Origin: Candidatus Colivivens caballi
GTDB lineage: Bacteria > Bacteroidota > Bacteroidia > Bacteroidales > Bacteroidaceae
Direction of reading: 5' to 3'
DNA length: 64,000 nt
Assembly (NCBI GenBank): GCA_018065565.1
Contig: JAGHSZ010000020.1
Coordinates: forward strand, 20,729-84,728
Both the position numbers and the translations under genes were made by a program. The notes under the pieces were generated by a model that was given only the letters and a program-made list of their open reading frames with translations, had not been told where the DNA came from and ran no database searches. The first letter of the stretch is position 1; every line of letters starts with the position of its first letter. Of the stretch, positions 52,710 to 63,439 are shown piece after piece.

Positions 52710-52993
52710 AACTGTCTGTTTGATGAAGTCTGATTGTTAATTTATTCAACTTTCGCAAGTCCTTGCTCAGTTGACGGCGAAGATTGAGTATCTTCGTTTG
52801 CGACGACTGGAGGTTTATCTCCACAAAGGAGTGCCGTAGGCCTCCACTTCGTTACCTATCGCTTCGCTACAAATCGGCTTTTCGTAATCTCAAAGCCTAC
52901 AAGGTATCTATGGTCAAGACCTTGTCTTGTTGCTCCCTGTCGAATGTAAAAGACGATGGTGGTTTGCGTACATTGTCACTTGGCGACAAAGAT
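52710..52993 (-). other. Structured upstream leader of the acidic protein gene
   Basis: The -7 box at 52986-52993 would give a leader of about 270 bases. It contains CGAAGAT-TGAGT-ATCTTCG (52778-52796), a TGGAGG/CCTCCA stem (52808-52846) and a nested CTCC/GGAG hairpin. Short frames inside have no domain pattern. A cis-regulatory RNA is possible but unproven. Confidence 0.4.
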
Positions 52994-53038
52994 ACGAAAT
53001 AATTGATAATTCGCAACGAATATTTAAGGATTTATTAG

Positions 53039-53046
53039 TAAATTTG
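53039..53046 (+). promoter_or_regulatory. -7 promoter element (TAAATTTG) of uvrA
   Basis: A TAnnTTTG match 16 bases before the uvrA ATG at 53063, leaving a very short leader. Confidence 0.6.
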
Positions 53047-53062
53047 CATCCGATTACTAAAA

Positions 53063-55894
53063 ATGGAGGATGAATTGCCTAATATGAACGATGATTTCAT
53101 AAAAGTATATGGTGCCAGGGTGCATAATCTGAAAGATATTGATGTGCAGATTCCCCGCAACAGCCTTACTGTGATAACGGGGTTGAGCGGCAGTGGAAAG
53201 TCGTCGCTGGCTTTCGACACAATCTTTGCCGAGGGGCAGCGACGCTACATCGAGACTTTTTCTGCTTATGTGCGAAACTTTCTTGGTGGACTGTCGCGTC
53301 CGGAGGTGGACAAGATTACGGGGCTGAGTCCTGTGATCAGCATTGAACAGAAAACCACAAACAAGAATCCACGCAGTACGGTAGGTACTGTCACTGAGAT
53401 ATATGACTACATGCGACTGCTCTTTGCCCGTGTAGCCGATGCGTTCAGCTATGAGACTGGCGAACCTATGGTGAAATACACCCAGGAACAGATTGTTGAC
53501 CTCATTGTGCAGCAGTACAACGGATGCCGTACCATGTTGCTGGCTCCGGTGGTCCGTAGCAGAAAGGGCCATTACCGTGAACTCTTTGAAAGTCTCGGCC
53601 GCAAGGGGTACCTGCGTGTACGCATTGATGGCGATGTCAAGGAAATTGTGCCAGGGATGCAGTTGGACCGCTACCGTAATCACAACATTGAGGTGGTAGT
53701 TGACCGCATATGCGTCAGCCGCAAGGACACAGAGCGACTGAACAAGAGTGTGGCAACTGCAATGCAACTGGGCGAGGGACTGATTATGGTGATGGATGCC
53801 GACAGGGGCGACATCAAGCACTATTCGCGAAGGCTGATGTGTCCGACCACTGGCATCAGTTATCATGAACCGGCACCAAACAATTTCTCGTTCAATTCCC
53901 CACAGGGTGCATGTCCTTGTTGCAAGGGCCTGGGCTATGTGTCGCTCATCGACATTGACAAACTCATCCCCGACCGTTCGCTCAGCATCCGCAACGGAGC
54001 ACTCGCTCCAGTCGGCAAGTATCACAACACGATGATATTCTGGCAACTGGAGGGAATGCTCGAACAACATGGCTATACACTCGACACACCGATTGCCCAG
54101 ATGACGGATGATGCGGTCAATGACATTATTTATGGTTCGAATGAGCGCATACGCATCAAGGCCGCATATATCCAGCAGACTAACGACTTGTATATCCAGT
54201 ATGAGGGACTGGAGAAATTCATTCAGCAGATGAAGGAAGCCGACGATTCGGCACAGGCTCAAAAATGGGCTGAATCGTTTGATACCACAGTGCCATGTCC
54301 TGAATGTCATGGTGCCCGTCTCAACCGTGAGGCACTGCATTTCCGTCTGGCAGGCAAGAACATTCACGATCTCGTCACGATGGACCTCCGTGAACTCTAT
54401 GACTGGATGGCAGATGTACACACCCAACTGACTGAACGCCAGAACCAGATTGCAGAGGAAATCATCAAGGAAATACGCAATCGACTGACTTTCCTGCTTG
54501 ATGTAGGCTTGGATTATCTGTCGCTCGACCGCAGTTCTATGTCGCTGTCAGGTGGTGAGAGCCAGCGCATCCGACTTGCCACTCAGATTGGTGCCCGACT
54601 TGTCAATGTGCTCTACATCCTTGACGAACCGAGCATCGGACTTCATCAGCGCGACAATGACCGCTTGATTTCTTCGCTGAAACGCCTGCGTGACGAGGGC
54701 AACACAGTCATTGTTGTGGAACACGACAAGGACATGATGCTCAACGCCGACTACATCATCGACATTGGTCCGCTTGCAGGACGAAAGGGTGGGGAGGTGA
54801 TGTTCCAGGGCACACCTGCCGACTTGATGAAGACTGACACCCTCACTGCACGCTACCTTAAAGGATGTGGCGTGATGACGCATCAGGAAAACAAGGTGCA
54901 GGATGTGGAGAAACCATTGTGGCTCGAACTGAAAGGCTGCTGCGGAAACAACTTGAAGAATGTCAGTGTGGCATTCCCACTGGGGCACCTCATCTGTGTC
55001 ACCGGAGTCAGCGGCTCTGGCAAATCAACCCTCATCAATGACACATTGCAACCGATACTCAGTCAACGGTTCTATCGTTCACTGCGTGAACCTCTGAAAT
55101 ATGAGTCAGTATCTGGGCTGGAACACCTGAACAAGGTGGTCACGGTCGATCAGTCGCCAATTGGCAAGTCGCCAAGAAGCAATCCTGCTACATATACAGG
55201 TGTGTTCAGCGACATCCGTGACCTGTTTGTGCAGATGCCGGAAGCCCGTGTCCGTGGTTACAAGTCAGGCCGATTCTCATTTAATGTGAAGGGTGGACGC
55301 TGCGAGGCTTGCGGCGGAAATGGCTACAAGACCATTGCCATGAACTTCCTTCCTGATGTGCTGTCACCTTGTGAAGTGTGTCATGGAAAGCGTTACAACC
55401 GTGAGACGCTTGAAGTCCGTTTCAAGGGTAAGTCGATTGCCGATGTGCTCGACATGACCATCAACCAGGCTGTGGAGTTCTTTGAGAACCAACCGCAGAT
55501 AATCAATAAAATCAAGGTGATTCAGGAAGTGGGACTTGGCTACATTAAACTGGGGCAGCCTTCGACCACACTTTCCGGAGGCGAATGCCAGCGCGTGAAA
55601 CTGGCAAGTGAACTCAGCCGCCGTGACACCGGACGCACAATGTATATCCTCGATGAACCAACTACGGGACTTCACTATGAGGATATCAAGGCGCTGATGT
55701 CTGTGCTCAACCGCCTTGTGGATAAAGGTAACACCGTGATTGTCATCGAACACAACACTGATGTCATCTCTCAGGCAGACTACATCATTGACATGGGACC
55801 CGAAGGCGGCCGTGGTGGTGGAATGGTTGTTGCATGTGGTACGCCAGAAGAAATTCGCAAATCGAAAAAGGGATATACATGGAGATATTTATAA
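53063..55894 (+). CDS. uvrA: Excinuclease ABC subunit A
   Basis: UvrA is the ATP-dependent damage-recognition dimer of nucleotide excision repair and partners with the UvrB encoded at 33-35 kb. The 943-residue protein has two ABC modules with Walker [15 protein letters not shown] and [13 protein letters not shown], signatures [12 protein letters not shown] and [12 protein letters not shown], and three zinc-binding Cys clusters ([23 protein letters not shown]). The length is normal. The stop overlaps the rmuC start by 16 bases. Confidence 0.97.
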   Translation: MEDELPNMNDDFIKVYGARVHNLKDIDVQIPRNSLTVITGLSGSGKSSLAFDTIFAEGQRRYIETFSAYVRNFLGGLSRPEVDKITGLSPVISIEQKTTNKNPRSTVGTVTEIYDYMRLLFARVADAFSYETGEPMVKYTQEQIVDLIVQQYNGCRTMLLAPVVRSRKGHYRELFESLGRKGYLRVRIDGDVKEIVPGMQLDRYRNHNIEVVVDRICVSRKDTERLNKSVATAMQLGEGLIMVMDADRGDIKHYSRRLMCPTTGISYHEPAPNNFSFNSPQGACPCCKGLGYVSLIDIDKLIPDRSLSIRNGALAPVGKYHNTMIFWQLEGMLEQHGYTLDTPIAQMTDDAVNDIIYGSNERIRIKAAYIQQTNDLYIQYEGLEKFIQQMKEADDSAQAQKWAESFDTTVPCPECHGARLNREALHFRLAGKNIHDLVTMDLRELYDWMADVHTQLTERQNQIAEEIIKEIRNRLTFLLDVGLDYLSLDRSSMSLSGGESQRIRLATQIGARLVNVLYILDEPSIGLHQRDNDRLISSLKRLRDEGNTVIVVEHDKDMMLNADYIIDIGPLAGRKGGEVMFQGTPADLMKTDTLTARYLKGCGVMTHQENKVQDVEKPLWLELKGCCGNNLKNVSVAFPLGHLICVTGVSGSGKSTLINDTLQPILSQRFYRSLREPLKYESVSGLEHLNKVVTVDQSPIGKSPRSNPATYTGVFSDIRDLFVQMPEARVRGYKSGRFSFNVKGGRCEACGGNGYKTIAMNFLPDVLSPCEVCHGKRYNRETLEVRFKGKSIADVLDMTINQAVEFFENQPQIINKIKVIQEVGLGYIKLGQPSTTLSGGECQRVKLASELSRRDTGRTMYILDEPTTGLHYEDIKALMSVLNRLVDKGNTVIVIEHNTDVISQADYIIDMGPEGGRGGGMVVACGTPEEIRKSKKGYTWRYL

Positions 55895-57135
55895 TTGTCT
55901 TGTGCGTGGTGCTTATCGCCGTTGTTGTGTGGCTTGTGTTGCAGAACAATCACTTGCGTGAAGAGGCTTCGTCACTTCGTGTTGACAAAGCCGTATGTGA
56001 AAACCGTCTGCATGAAATGGAACAGTCGGCAAGCCGGACTGAAACTGCCTTGCAGCAACAATTGGCACTGGTGCGTGAGCAAATGCTCAACACCACCAAT
56101 GAGATGTTGAAAAACCGTCAGGCAGAACTCAATGCACAGAATAAGGACCAAATCGGTGCCATCCTGTCGCCACTCCAGTCGGAAATCCGCCAGATGAAGG
56201 AGGCTGTTGACAAAAGCAAGGAGGCAAGCAATCAGACTCAGAGTGTGCTGAAAACTCAGATTGACATGTTGATGCGTCAGTCGATGGATATTGGCAATAA
56301 GGCTGACAGCCTTGCCCGTGCTCTTACTGCCGAAAACAAGACACAAGGAAACTTTGGTGAAATAAAACTCTCGGAACTGCTTGAAAGCATGGAACTTGAA
56401 AAAGGCATTCATTTTGATGTCCAAGAGGCATTGCGCGACGAGAATGGCGAGACCATCGTTTCCGGTGATGGACACCGACTCATTCCTGATGTCACCTTGC
56501 ATTTCACTGACAACCGCGACGCCATCATCGACTCCAAAATGTCAATCACGGCTTATGAGAACTATGTGAATGCAACTACTGAGGAAGAACGGCAAATCGC
56601 ATTGAAGGAGCATATTGCCAGTGTGCGCAAGCATGTTGATGAACTGTCAAAGAAAAACTATAACAACTGCATTAAACCAGGACGGCAGAAACTTGCCTAT
56701 GTCATAATGTATATGTACTGCGAGTCGGCACTGCAACTGGCTTTGTGCAATGACACAGGTCTGTGGAAGTATGCTTTCGACAAAAATGTGTTTATCACTG
56801 GCAGTCAGAACCTGTATGCCATCCTTCGTTTGACAAAAGAGAGTTGGACTATCGTGGAACAGACTCGCAACCAGGAGAAAATAATGCAACATGCAAACAG
56901 TATCATTCATCGCACACAGCTGTTTGCTGGTCGTTTGAGGAAGTTGGGTAAAACCATATCTGAACTTCAAGGAGATTATGATAGCCTGAAAAAGATAACC
57001 TCCGACAATGGACAGAGTATAGTTGTGGCGGCAAGGATGCTTCTTGATTTGGGTGCGAAGGAGGCCAAAGGAAAAAACACTCCACCACTTCCCATCAATG
57101 AATTGATTGACGACGAAGACTCATCTGGCAATTAA
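55879..57135 (+). CDS. rmuC: RmuC family DNA recombination protein
   Basis: RmuC-type proteins limit inversion at repeats and resemble nucleases. The 418-residue protein has an N-terminal transmembrane helix ([19 protein letters not shown]), a long coiled coil to about 150, then the nuclease-like core (GNFGEIKLSELLE, PDVTLHFTDNRDAIIDSKMS, AYENYVNA) and a C-terminal helical part (ESWTIVEQTRNQEKI). The ATG at 55879, overlapping uvrA, is preferred because it puts the anchor first. Confidence 0.92.
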   Translation: MEIFIIVLCVVLIAVVVWLVLQNNHLREEASSLRVDKAVCENRLHEMEQSASRTETALQQQLALVREQMLNTTNEMLKNRQAELNAQNKDQIGAILSPLQSEIRQMKEAVDKSKEASNQTQSVLKTQIDMLMRQSMDIGNKADSLARALTAENKTQGNFGEIKLSELLESMELEKGIHFDVQEALRDENGETIVSGDGHRLIPDVTLHFTDNRDAIIDSKMSITAYENYVNATTEEERQIALKEHIASVRKHVDELSKKNYNNCIKPGRQKLAYVIMYMYCESALQLALCNDTGLWKYAFDKNVFITGSQNLYAILRLTKESWTIVEQTRNQEKIMQHANSIIHRTQLFAGRLRKLGKTISELQGDYDSLKKITSDNGQSIVVAARMLLDLGAKEAKGKNTPPLPINELIDDEDSSGN

Positions 57136-57192
57136 AAGACTCATCTGCCAATTAACAGAAAGGCTCATATTATTAGAACGGCTAATAATAAC

Positions 57193-57246
57193 GGAATTGA
57201 GGTTCAGGACACAATAAACATGGTCTTGAACCTCAATTCCTTTTTT
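57193..57246 (+). terminator. Rho-independent terminator of uvrA-rmuC
   Basis: A perfect 14-bp stem (57193-57206 with 57227-57240) followed directly by six Ts. Confidence 0.88.
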
Positions 57247-57280
57247 GATGTTACTGTCGAACCCCAACTGATAATTGCAT

Positions 57281-58411
57281 CTATTTCAGTTCGTCAGTTG
57301 TATAACCTTGTGGCAGTCTGCGGCAATTGTACTGTGATGCCATAATTTCTCCGTAAGCACCAGCTGAAAGAATGGCAAGCAAGTCGCCTCGCTTTGTACG
57401 GCTCAGTCGCACATCCTTGTCAAACACATCGCTCGACTCGCAGATTGGTCCTACGACATCGTATGTTTCAAGGTCGTCGCCTGTATTGCTTATGTTCACA
57501 ATCTTATGGCGTGCTCCATAGAGAGCCGGACGAATAAGGTCGGTGAAACCTGCATCGACAATTGCAAACTGCTTTGCGCCACTCTTCTTGACATAGAGCA
57601 CCTTGGTGATCAGACGACCGCATTGACCTACAATCGCGCGTCCGAGTTCGAAGTGCAGTTTCTGTCCTTTGCGCAGTTTCAGTGTTTGCTTGAACACATT
57701 GAAGTAACTGTCGAAGTCGGGTATTGGGTGCTGCTCGGGGTGTTCGTAGTCGATGCCGAGTCCGCCGCCGACATCTATTATCTCGGGATGAATGCCTGCA
57801 CAGTCGAGTTTGTCCTGCAATTCGTTTATGCGTCGGCACAGAGCCTTGAAATCGTCCATCTCGAGTATCTGGCTACCTATGTGGAAGTGCAGTCCGTGGA
57901 AGTTGATTCCAGGCAGTTGCTCACATAGACTGATGACATTCATCATGTCGTCCATGTTGATGCCGAACTTGTTTTCAGACAGTCCTGTGACGATGTTTGC
58001 ATGAGTGTGTGCACCGACATTGGGATTGATGCGGAGGCACACATCGGCTATCTTGCCTTTTGATGTGGCAATTTCGTTGATGACTTCAAGTTCGGGTATG
58101 CTCTCAACTGCAAAGCAGAGAATTCCTTCGTCGATGCCTAACTCAATTTCCCAGTCGGCTTTCCCCACACCCGCAAACATAATGCCTTTTGGTTCAAACC
58201 CAGCCTGTCGTACTGCCATGATTTCACCACCGCTCACGCAGTCGATGCCGAATCCTGCTTCGCGAATGATTTGCAAAACTTTTGGATTTGTGCATGCTTT
58301 GACTGCGTAGTGCACATATGTGTCAGGCATTTCTGCGACAGCTCTCTTTATTGATTCGAGGGTGTCACGGAGCAATTGAGTGTCATAAATATAATAAGGT
58401 GTAGTAACCAT
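57281..58411 (-). CDS. lysA: Diaminopimelate decarboxylase
   Basis: LysA decarboxylates meso-diaminopimelate to lysine with PLP, the last step of lysine synthesis. The 376-residue protein has the PLP lysine in HYAVKAC, the His of FHGLHFHIGSQ, the Gly-rich IIDVGGGLGIDYE phosphate-binding loop, ELGRAIVG and the C-terminal catalytic Cys/Tyr region (GPICESSDVF, SAGAYGEIMAS). It lies 20 bases after lysC and is probably cotranscribed with it. Confidence 0.96.
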   Translation of the reverse strand: MVTTPYYIYDTQLLRDTLESIKRAVAEMPDTYVHYAVKACTNPKVLQIIREAGFGIDCVSGGEIMAVRQAGFEPKGIMFAGVGKADWEIELGIDEGILCFAVESIPELEVINEIATSKGKIADVCLRINPNVGAHTHANIVTGLSENKFGINMDDMMNVISLCEQLPGINFHGLHFHIGSQILEMDDFKALCRRINELQDKLDCAGIHPEIIDVGGGLGIDYEHPEQHPIPDFDSYFNVFKQTLKLRKGQKLHFELGRAIVGQCGRLITKVLYVKKSGAKQFAIVDAGFTDLIRPALYGARHKIVNISNTGDDLETYDVVGPICESSDVFDKDVRLSRTKRGDLLAILSAGAYGEIMASQYNCRRLPQGYTTDELK

Positions 58412-58431
58412 CTGTTGTTTCCAGAACTTTG

Positions 58432-59751
58432 TTAGTCGTTGAACAAATGGTTGCTTAATGCTTGAAGTGCTCGCTTCTTGTCTTCTGCGGCAACGAGGAA
58501 CGAAATGTTGTGATTGCTTCCTCCGTATGAAATCATACGAATAGGAATGCCTTTGAGTGCATCACTTGCAAGTGCCTCGAAACCAACATTGCGCCAGTCG
58601 AGGTCGCCAACGACACAGATGATACACATGTTCATGTCAACCTTGACGGTACCGAGCTTCTTTAACTCGTTGAGAATCTGGCTGAGGTTTGTTGTATTGT
58701 CAATTGATACGGAAACACCAACTTCGCTGGTTGTCACCATGTCGATACTGGTCTTGTATGTTTCAAAGATTTCAAATACCTTGCGAAGGAAACCATAGGC
58801 AAGGAGCATTCGGCTTGAAGTGATGTTGATGGCGCAGATGTCGTCTTTTGCGGCTACTGCCTTGATCTTTCCACGCTCTGTCTTGTTGCTGATGACAGTT
58901 CCAGGGGCATCAGGCTGCATGGTGTTGAGCAGTTTTACTGGAACGCTTGCAAACTTGGCTGGCTGCACACAGGTAGGGTGGAGAATCTTTGCACCGAAAT
59001 ATGCGAGCTCGCTTGCCTCTTCAAAATTGAGACTGCTAACGGGCTGTGTGCCTTCTACAAATCGAGGGTCATTGTTGTGCATTCCGTCGATGTCAGTCCA
59101 AATCTGAATCTCAGATGCCTCGATTGCAGCTCCGATGAGTGATGCAGAATAATCGCTGCCGCCTCGTTTCAGATTGTCAACTTCTCCGTATGCGTTTCTG
59201 CAAATGAATCCCTGTGTGATGTAGATGTTATAGTCTGGATTCTCGTCAAGCTGTGCTTTGAGCTTTTCGTGAATGTATTCGAGGTCAGGCTCTTCGTTCT
59301 TGTCAGTACGCATGAATTCAAGTGCAGGGAGCAATGTTGCGTTGAATCCTTGTTCCTGCAAGTATAATGTGACCATGTTGGTGCTGAGGATTTCGCCTTG
59401 ACCAACGATGATCTTTTCTTCAAACATGGTGAATACTCCCTTCGTGAATGAACGGATGTAGTCGAATTCTTGCTTCAAGAAGTCTTTTGCCTTCTGCTTA
59501 TATTCGTCAGATGTATAGAGGTCCTCAACATGCTGCTGATATTTCTCCTCCATTGTGTTGATGTTCTCGTTTGCACCAACTGGATTCTTTTTGTACAGAT
59601 AGTCAGAGATTTCATATAGCATATTGGTTGTTCCCGACATTGCTGAGAGAACAACAATCTTCTGGTCGTTGTCGCTGTTGATGAGTTCTACGACATTTTT
59701 CATGCGTTGTGGCGTTCCAACTGATGTGCCACCAAATTTCATTACTTTCAT
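58432..59751 (-). CDS. lysC: Aspartate kinase
   Basis: The enzyme makes aspartyl phosphate, the first step toward lysine, threonine and methionine. The 439-residue monofunctional protein has the kinase start KVMKFGGTSVGTP, GQGEILSTNMV, FICRNAYGEVDNLKRGGSDYSASL, and two C-terminal ACT domains (INITSSRMLLAYGFLRKVFEI and NMCIICVVGDLDW) for feedback control. It is between the FtsE-type gene and lysA, with short gaps (19 and 20 bases). Confidence 0.96.
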   Translation of the reverse strand: MKVMKFGGTSVGTPQRMKNVVELINSDNDQKIVVLSAMSGTTNMLYEISDYLYKKNPVGANENINTMEEKYQQHVEDLYTSDEYKQKAKDFLKQEFDYIRSFTKGVFTMFEEKIIVGQGEILSTNMVTLYLQEQGFNATLLPALEFMRTDKNEEPDLEYIHEKLKAQLDENPDYNIYITQGFICRNAYGEVDNLKRGGSDYSASLIGAAIEASEIQIWTDIDGMHNNDPRFVEGTQPVSSLNFEEASELAYFGAKILHPTCVQPAKFASVPVKLLNTMQPDAPGTVISNKTERGKIKAVAAKDDICAINITSSRMLLAYGFLRKVFEIFETYKTSIDMVTTSEVGVSVSIDNTTNLSQILNELKKLGTVKVDMNMCIICVVGDLDWRNVGFEALASDALKGIPIRMISYGGSNHNISFLVAAEDKKRALQALSNHLFND

Positions 59752-59770
59752 ATTCGTGTCTGGTTTTGTG

Positions 59771-60703
59771 TTAGTGCTTGTGATGCTTGTTATGATGCTT
59801 TGAGTGCTTGTTTTGTTGAGCCTCGCACTTATTCACATCGTTATCTTGCTGGTCTCCCGTCTTTGATGCAGTTACAGCTTGTTCTTCCGTTTCGCTTGCA
59901 GCCTGTTCATTAGTGGCATCAACCGTCTGTTCTTCCGCTTCGGATGTTACTTGCTCTTTCTCTTCCTCCTTCGAAACGCTGTCAGGTTCGTTCTTATCTT
60001 CCCCGTCGATATCCTTCTTTGCTGATTCCAGACTGTTGCTGCTTATCTCCACCAACTTGTGGTCTTTGCACTCGAAGATGCGGCCCGGATATTGTTCAAG
60101 CAAACCGAGGTTGTGGGTAATCATGATTACTGTTGAGTTAAATTCCTTGACGAGTCGTTGCAGCAGTTCTGTGATTTTGTTGCTTGTCTCTGCATCAAGA
60201 TTACCAGTAGGCTCGTCAGCAAGTATGAGTTTTGGGCGGTTGAGAATAGCGCGTGCAATTGCAATACGCTGCTGTTCACCACCAGACAACTCGCTTGGGT
60301 AGTTGTTGCCTTTGTGCTCCATGCCTACCAGTGTCAGAACTTGTTGTATTCGTTCTTCGATTGCAGCCTTGTCTTTCCATCCTGTTGCTTTTAGTACAAA
60401 ATACAGGTTGCCTTTGACTGTACGGTCGGTGAGTAACTGGAAATCCTGGAAGATGATGCCTAACTTGCGTCGCAGTTCGGGCAAATGTCTGTTCTTGAGT
60501 GTAGTTAAGTTGTATTCCATGACCTCTGCTTCTCCTTCGTGGATTGGCAACTCGCCATAGAGGGTTTTTATCAATGAACTTTTGCCTGAACCTACTTTGC
60601 CGATGATGTATGCAAATTCACCTTCTTGGAGTGAAAAGCTGACATCGGAAAGCACTTCCTGTGTTTCCTGATACACATTGACATTTTTATATTCTATAAG
60701 CAT
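59771..60703 (-). CDS. FtsE-type ABC ATPase with acidic/His-rich C-terminal tail
   Basis: The 310-residue protein has an ABC core of about 225 residues: Walker A IIGKVGSGKSSLIKTL, Q-loop IIFQDFQLL, signature LSGGEQQRIAIARA, Walker B LILADEPTGNLD and the switch His in MITHN. FtsE pairs with FtsX in cell division. A tail of about 85 residues rich in Glu, Asp, Ser and Thr follows and ends in the His/Lys run KHSKHHNKHHKH, which ordinary FtsE lacks. The ftsX gene is not adjacent. It is probably cotranscribed with lysC. Confidence 0.87.
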   Translation of the reverse strand: MLIEYKNVNVYQETQEVLSDVSFSLQEGEFAYIIGKVGSGKSSLIKTLYGELPIHEGEAEVMEYNLTTLKNRHLPELRRKLGIIFQDFQLLTDRTVKGNLYFVLKATGWKDKAAIEERIQQVLTLVGMEHKGNNYPSELSGGEQQRIAIARAILNRPKLILADEPTGNLDAETSNKITELLQRLVKEFNSTVIMITHNLGLLEQYPGRIFECKDHKLVEISSNSLESAKKDIDGEDKNEPDSVSKEEEKEQVTSEAEEQTVDATNEQAASETEEQAVTASKTGDQQDNDVNKCEAQQNKHSKHHNKHHKH

Positions 60704-60762
60704 AGCCGATGCTTTTTATTCTGGTGGGAAATCTGCTTAGCGTAATCTCTGTTAGCAGTGAA

Positions 60763-61374
60763 TCAGTGCTTGTGCCAGTTTGGATCGTGACGGTCAATCA
60801 GTTCGCGTGCAATGTCTTCAATTGAAAGACCTTTTGATGTGAGCAGCACGATGAGGTGATAGAACATGTCAGATGCTTCGTAGATGAGGCGGTCGTCATC
60901 ACCCTTCATGGATTCAATCACCAACTCCACTGCTTCTTCGCCGACTTTCTGGGTCATGCGGCTGAGTCCATCACGGAAAAGGCTTGTGGTGTATGAACCT
61001 TCTGGCATTTCTTCATGGCGTTTCTCGATGAAGTGTTGAAGCTCGGTGAGGAACATGATTGGATTCTCGTTCTTTTCGTTCCAGCAAGTGTCAGCGCCAG
61101 TGTGACATACTGGTCCTGTTGGGTTTACTTTAATGAGCAGTGTGTCGTTGTCGCAGTCGATGTCCATAGAAACGACATTGAGGAAATTGCCGCTTGTCTC
61201 GCCTTTTGTCCACAGACATTTGCGTGAACGACTCCAAAATGTAACTTGCTTTGTCTCGACAGTCTTGTTATAGGCTTCTTCGTTCATGAACCCTAACATT
61301 AGGACTTTAAGTGTCTTTGCATCTTGTATGATGGCAGGAACGAGTCCATCCATCTTGTTGAAATCGATATTCAT
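60763..61374 (-). CDS. hisI: Bifunctional phosphoribosyl-AMP cyclohydrolase/phosphoribosyl-ATP pyrophosphatase
   Basis: HisIE performs the second and third steps of histidine synthesis. The N-terminal cyclohydrolase has MLGFMNEEAY, FWSRSRKCLWTKGETSGN, DCDNDTLLIKVNP and CHTGADTCW, with metal-binding Asp/Cys residues. The C-terminal pyrophosphatase has GSYTTSLF, KVGEEAVELVIESM and EASDMFYHLIVLL. The 203-residue length fits the fused form. It is the last gene of hisHAF-I, 21 bases after hisF. Confidence 0.95.
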   Translation of the reverse strand: MNIDFNKMDGLVPAIIQDAKTLKVLMLGFMNEEAYNKTVETKQVTFWSRSRKCLWTKGETSGNFLNVVSMDIDCDNDTLLIKVNPTGPVCHTGADTCWNEKNENPIMFLTELQHFIEKRHEEMPEGSYTTSLFRDGLSRMTQKVGEEAVELVIESMKGDDDRLIYEASDMFYHLIVLLTSKGLSIEDIARELIDRHDPNWHKH

Positions 61375-61395
61375 ATTGCTGTATCTTTATGTTGT

Positions 61396-62148
61396 TTATA
61401 ATCTGATTTGAACATATTGTGCCAGATACTTTTTAAGTTCTGGAATTGGGATTTCTCCGAAATGGAACACGCTGGCTGCCAATGCTGCATCGGCATGTCC
61501 TACTGTGAATGCGTCGCGGAAATGTTCTTTGACGCCAGCGCCTCCTGATGCGATGACAGGAATACTCAGTTCTGCTGACAGGCGGCTCAGTGCTTCGTTG
61601 GCATAACCTTGCTTTACTCCGTCGTGGTCCATACTGGTGAACAAAATCTCTCCGGCTCCACGGTCATTGGCTTCGCGTGCCCATTGAAACAGGTCGCGTT
61701 CGGTTTCAAGACGGCCTCCGTTGAGAAAACACTTCCATCCGTTGGCTGTTTGCTTTGCGTCAATTGCAACAACGCATACCTGGCTTCCGAAGTGGTTGGC
61801 TATGTCATTGATGAGTTCTGGATGGCGAATTGCAGCTGAGTTGATGCTGATTTTGTCGGCACCAGCATTGAGCAGACGGTCCACATCTTGCAGTTCGTTG
61901 ATTCCTCCACCCACAGTGAACGGAATGTTGATCTCTTCTGCGATGCGTGTAACCAGTTGAGTGAATGTCTTGCGGCCTTCGTGACTTGCTGTGATGTCCA
62001 GGTAAACGAGTTCGTCTGCTCCCTGCTGGCTGTAAAGTTTTCCCAGTTCGATAGGGTCGCCGGCTTCTCGTAATCCTACGAAGTTTGTGCCTTTCACTGT
62101 CGTGCCATCTTTGATGTCAAGGCAAGGTATTATTCGCTTTGCTAACAT
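61396..62148 (-). CDS. hisF: Imidazole glycerol phosphate synthase, cyclase subunit
   Basis: HisF is the TIM-barrel synthase that, with HisH ammonia, makes imidazole glycerol phosphate and AICAR. The 250-residue protein has [14 protein letters not shown] with the catalytic Asp, [25 protein letters not shown] with the second Asp and [12 protein letters not shown], and [10 protein letters not shown]. It overlaps hisA by 7 bases. Confidence 0.97.
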   Translation of the reverse strand: MLAKRIIPCLDIKDGTTVKGTNFVGLREAGDPIELGKLYSQQGADELVYLDITASHEGRKTFTQLVTRIAEEINIPFTVGGGINELQDVDRLLNAGADKISINSAAIRHPELINDIANHFGSQVCVVAIDAKQTANGWKCFLNGGRLETERDLFQWAREANDRGAGEILFTSMDHDGVKQGYANEALSRLSAELSIPVIASGGAGVKEHFRDAFTVGHADAALAASVFHFGEIPIPELKKYLAQYVQIRL

Positions 62149-62846
62149 AGAGTGACCCTCCCTTCATAAATGGCTTTTCCGACGATGACCTGTTTCACTC
62201 CGGCTTCATCGAGTTTGCGTATGTCGTCCATTGAACTTACCCCTCCACTTGCAATGACATTGATTTCGGGATAAGCCGACATGATTTGTTCGTATAGATT
62301 AATGGCAGGACCTTGCAGCATTCCGTCGCGTTCGATGTCAGTGCAGATGATGTTTTTGATGTGATTCGGGATATATGACTTGATGAAGTCCATCAGTTCC
62401 TGCTCACCTTCATTTTTCCATCCGTTGATGCTGACTTTGCCGTTGCGTGTGTCTGCTCCTAAAATGATTCGGTCGGCGGTGTATGTTTGAAGCCACTTTG
62501 ACACTGTGTCGTGATCAGTGACTGCAATGCTGCCTGCTGTAATCATTTGTGCTCCGGAGTTAAACGCAATCTTCAAGTCCTCGTCGGTCTTGATTCCACC
62601 TCCAAAGTCAATGGTGAGGTTCGTGTGACTTGCAATGGCTTCGATGACACGATAGTTCACAATGTGGTGTGAACGCGCTCCGTCCAGATCTACAAGGTGA
62701 AGGCGTGTGATGCCGTTGTCTTGAAACATCTTGGCTACATCGAGTGGATTGTCGTTGTAAACTTTCTTCTGCTCGTAATCGCCCTTTGTCAGTCGGACGC
62801 ATTTGCCATCAATGATGTCGATTGCTGGGATTATTTGAATGCTCAT
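62142..62846 (-). CDS. hisA: ProFAR isomerase
   Basis: HisA isomerises ProFAR to PRFAR. The 234-residue TIM barrel has [15 protein letters not shown] (catalytic Asp), [29 protein letters not shown] and the second catalytic Asp region CTDIERDGM, and [11 protein letters not shown]. It overlaps hisH by 4 bases (ATGA) and hisF by 7, so the cluster is translationally coupled. Confidence 0.97.
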   Translation of the reverse strand: MSIQIIPAIDIIDGKCVRLTKGDYEQKKVYNDNPLDVAKMFQDNGITRLHLVDLDGARSHHIVNYRVIEAIASHTNLTIDFGGGIKTDEDLKIAFNSGAQMITAGSIAVTDHDTVSKWLQTYTADRIILGADTRNGKVSINGWKNEGEQELMDFIKSYIPNHIKNIICTDIERDGMLQGPAINLYEQIMSAYPEINVIASGGVSSMDDIRKLDEAGVKQVIVGKAIYEGRVTLC

Positions 62847-63430
62847 AAAAGGAAATTCTTTAAGATTTGTTCTCCTACGCTGCCACTTTTTTCAGGATGA
62901 AACTGGGTGGCAAAGAAGTTGTCCTTATGCAATGCTGCACTGTATGGCTGTATGTAGTCGGTTGTTGCTATTGTTGCCTCACAAAGTGGAACATAGAAAC
63001 TGTGAACGAAATATACAAATTCGGGTTTGCTGAATCCTTCAAACAGTTTTGACTTTGTGTCGTTGATGGTGTTCCATCCCATCTGTGGCACTTTCTGGTT
63101 GTGTTCTGTTGGACGGAATCGTCGGACATCAGCGTCGAAAATGCCGAGACAGTCAGTGTTGCCTTCTTCGCTGTGACGGCACAGCAATTGCATGCCGATA
63201 CAGATTCCAAGGACTGGTTGTGTCAGTCCCTTGATGATTTCGTCGAGTTTGTGTTCGTGTAGATATTGCATAGTGCTCTCTGCTTCGCCCTGACCTGGAA
63301 ATATCACACGGTCAGAGTTTCTGAGTACAGTAGGGTCATCAGTGATGATGGGTTCTGCTCCCAGTCGGCGTAAAGCATTGTCAACGGAACGAATGTTGCC
63401 TGCGTTATATTTTACTATTGATACTTGCAT
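62843..63430 (-). CDS. hisH: Imidazole glycerol phosphate synthase, glutaminase subunit
   Basis: HisH releases ammonia from glutamine for HisF. The 195-residue class I amidotransferase has FPGQGEAESTM, PVLGICIGMQLL with the nucleophile Cys, and the HFHPEKS-like region as QFHPEKSGS with the catalytic His/Glu. A TTG-initiated extension of 4 codons exists upstream, but the -7 box overlaps it, so the ATG at 63430 is the start. First gene of the operon. Confidence 0.96.
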   Translation of the reverse strand: MQVSIVKYNAGNIRSVDNALRRLGAEPIITDDPTVLRNSDRVIFPGQGEAESTMQYLHEHKLDEIIKGLTQPVLGICIGMQLLCRHSEEGNTDCLGIFDADVRRFRPTEHNQKVPQMGWNTINDTKSKLFEGFSKPEFVYFVHSFYVPLCEATIATTDYIQPYSAALHKDNFFATQFHPEKSGSVGEQILKNFLL

Positions 63431-63439
63431 AATATGGTG

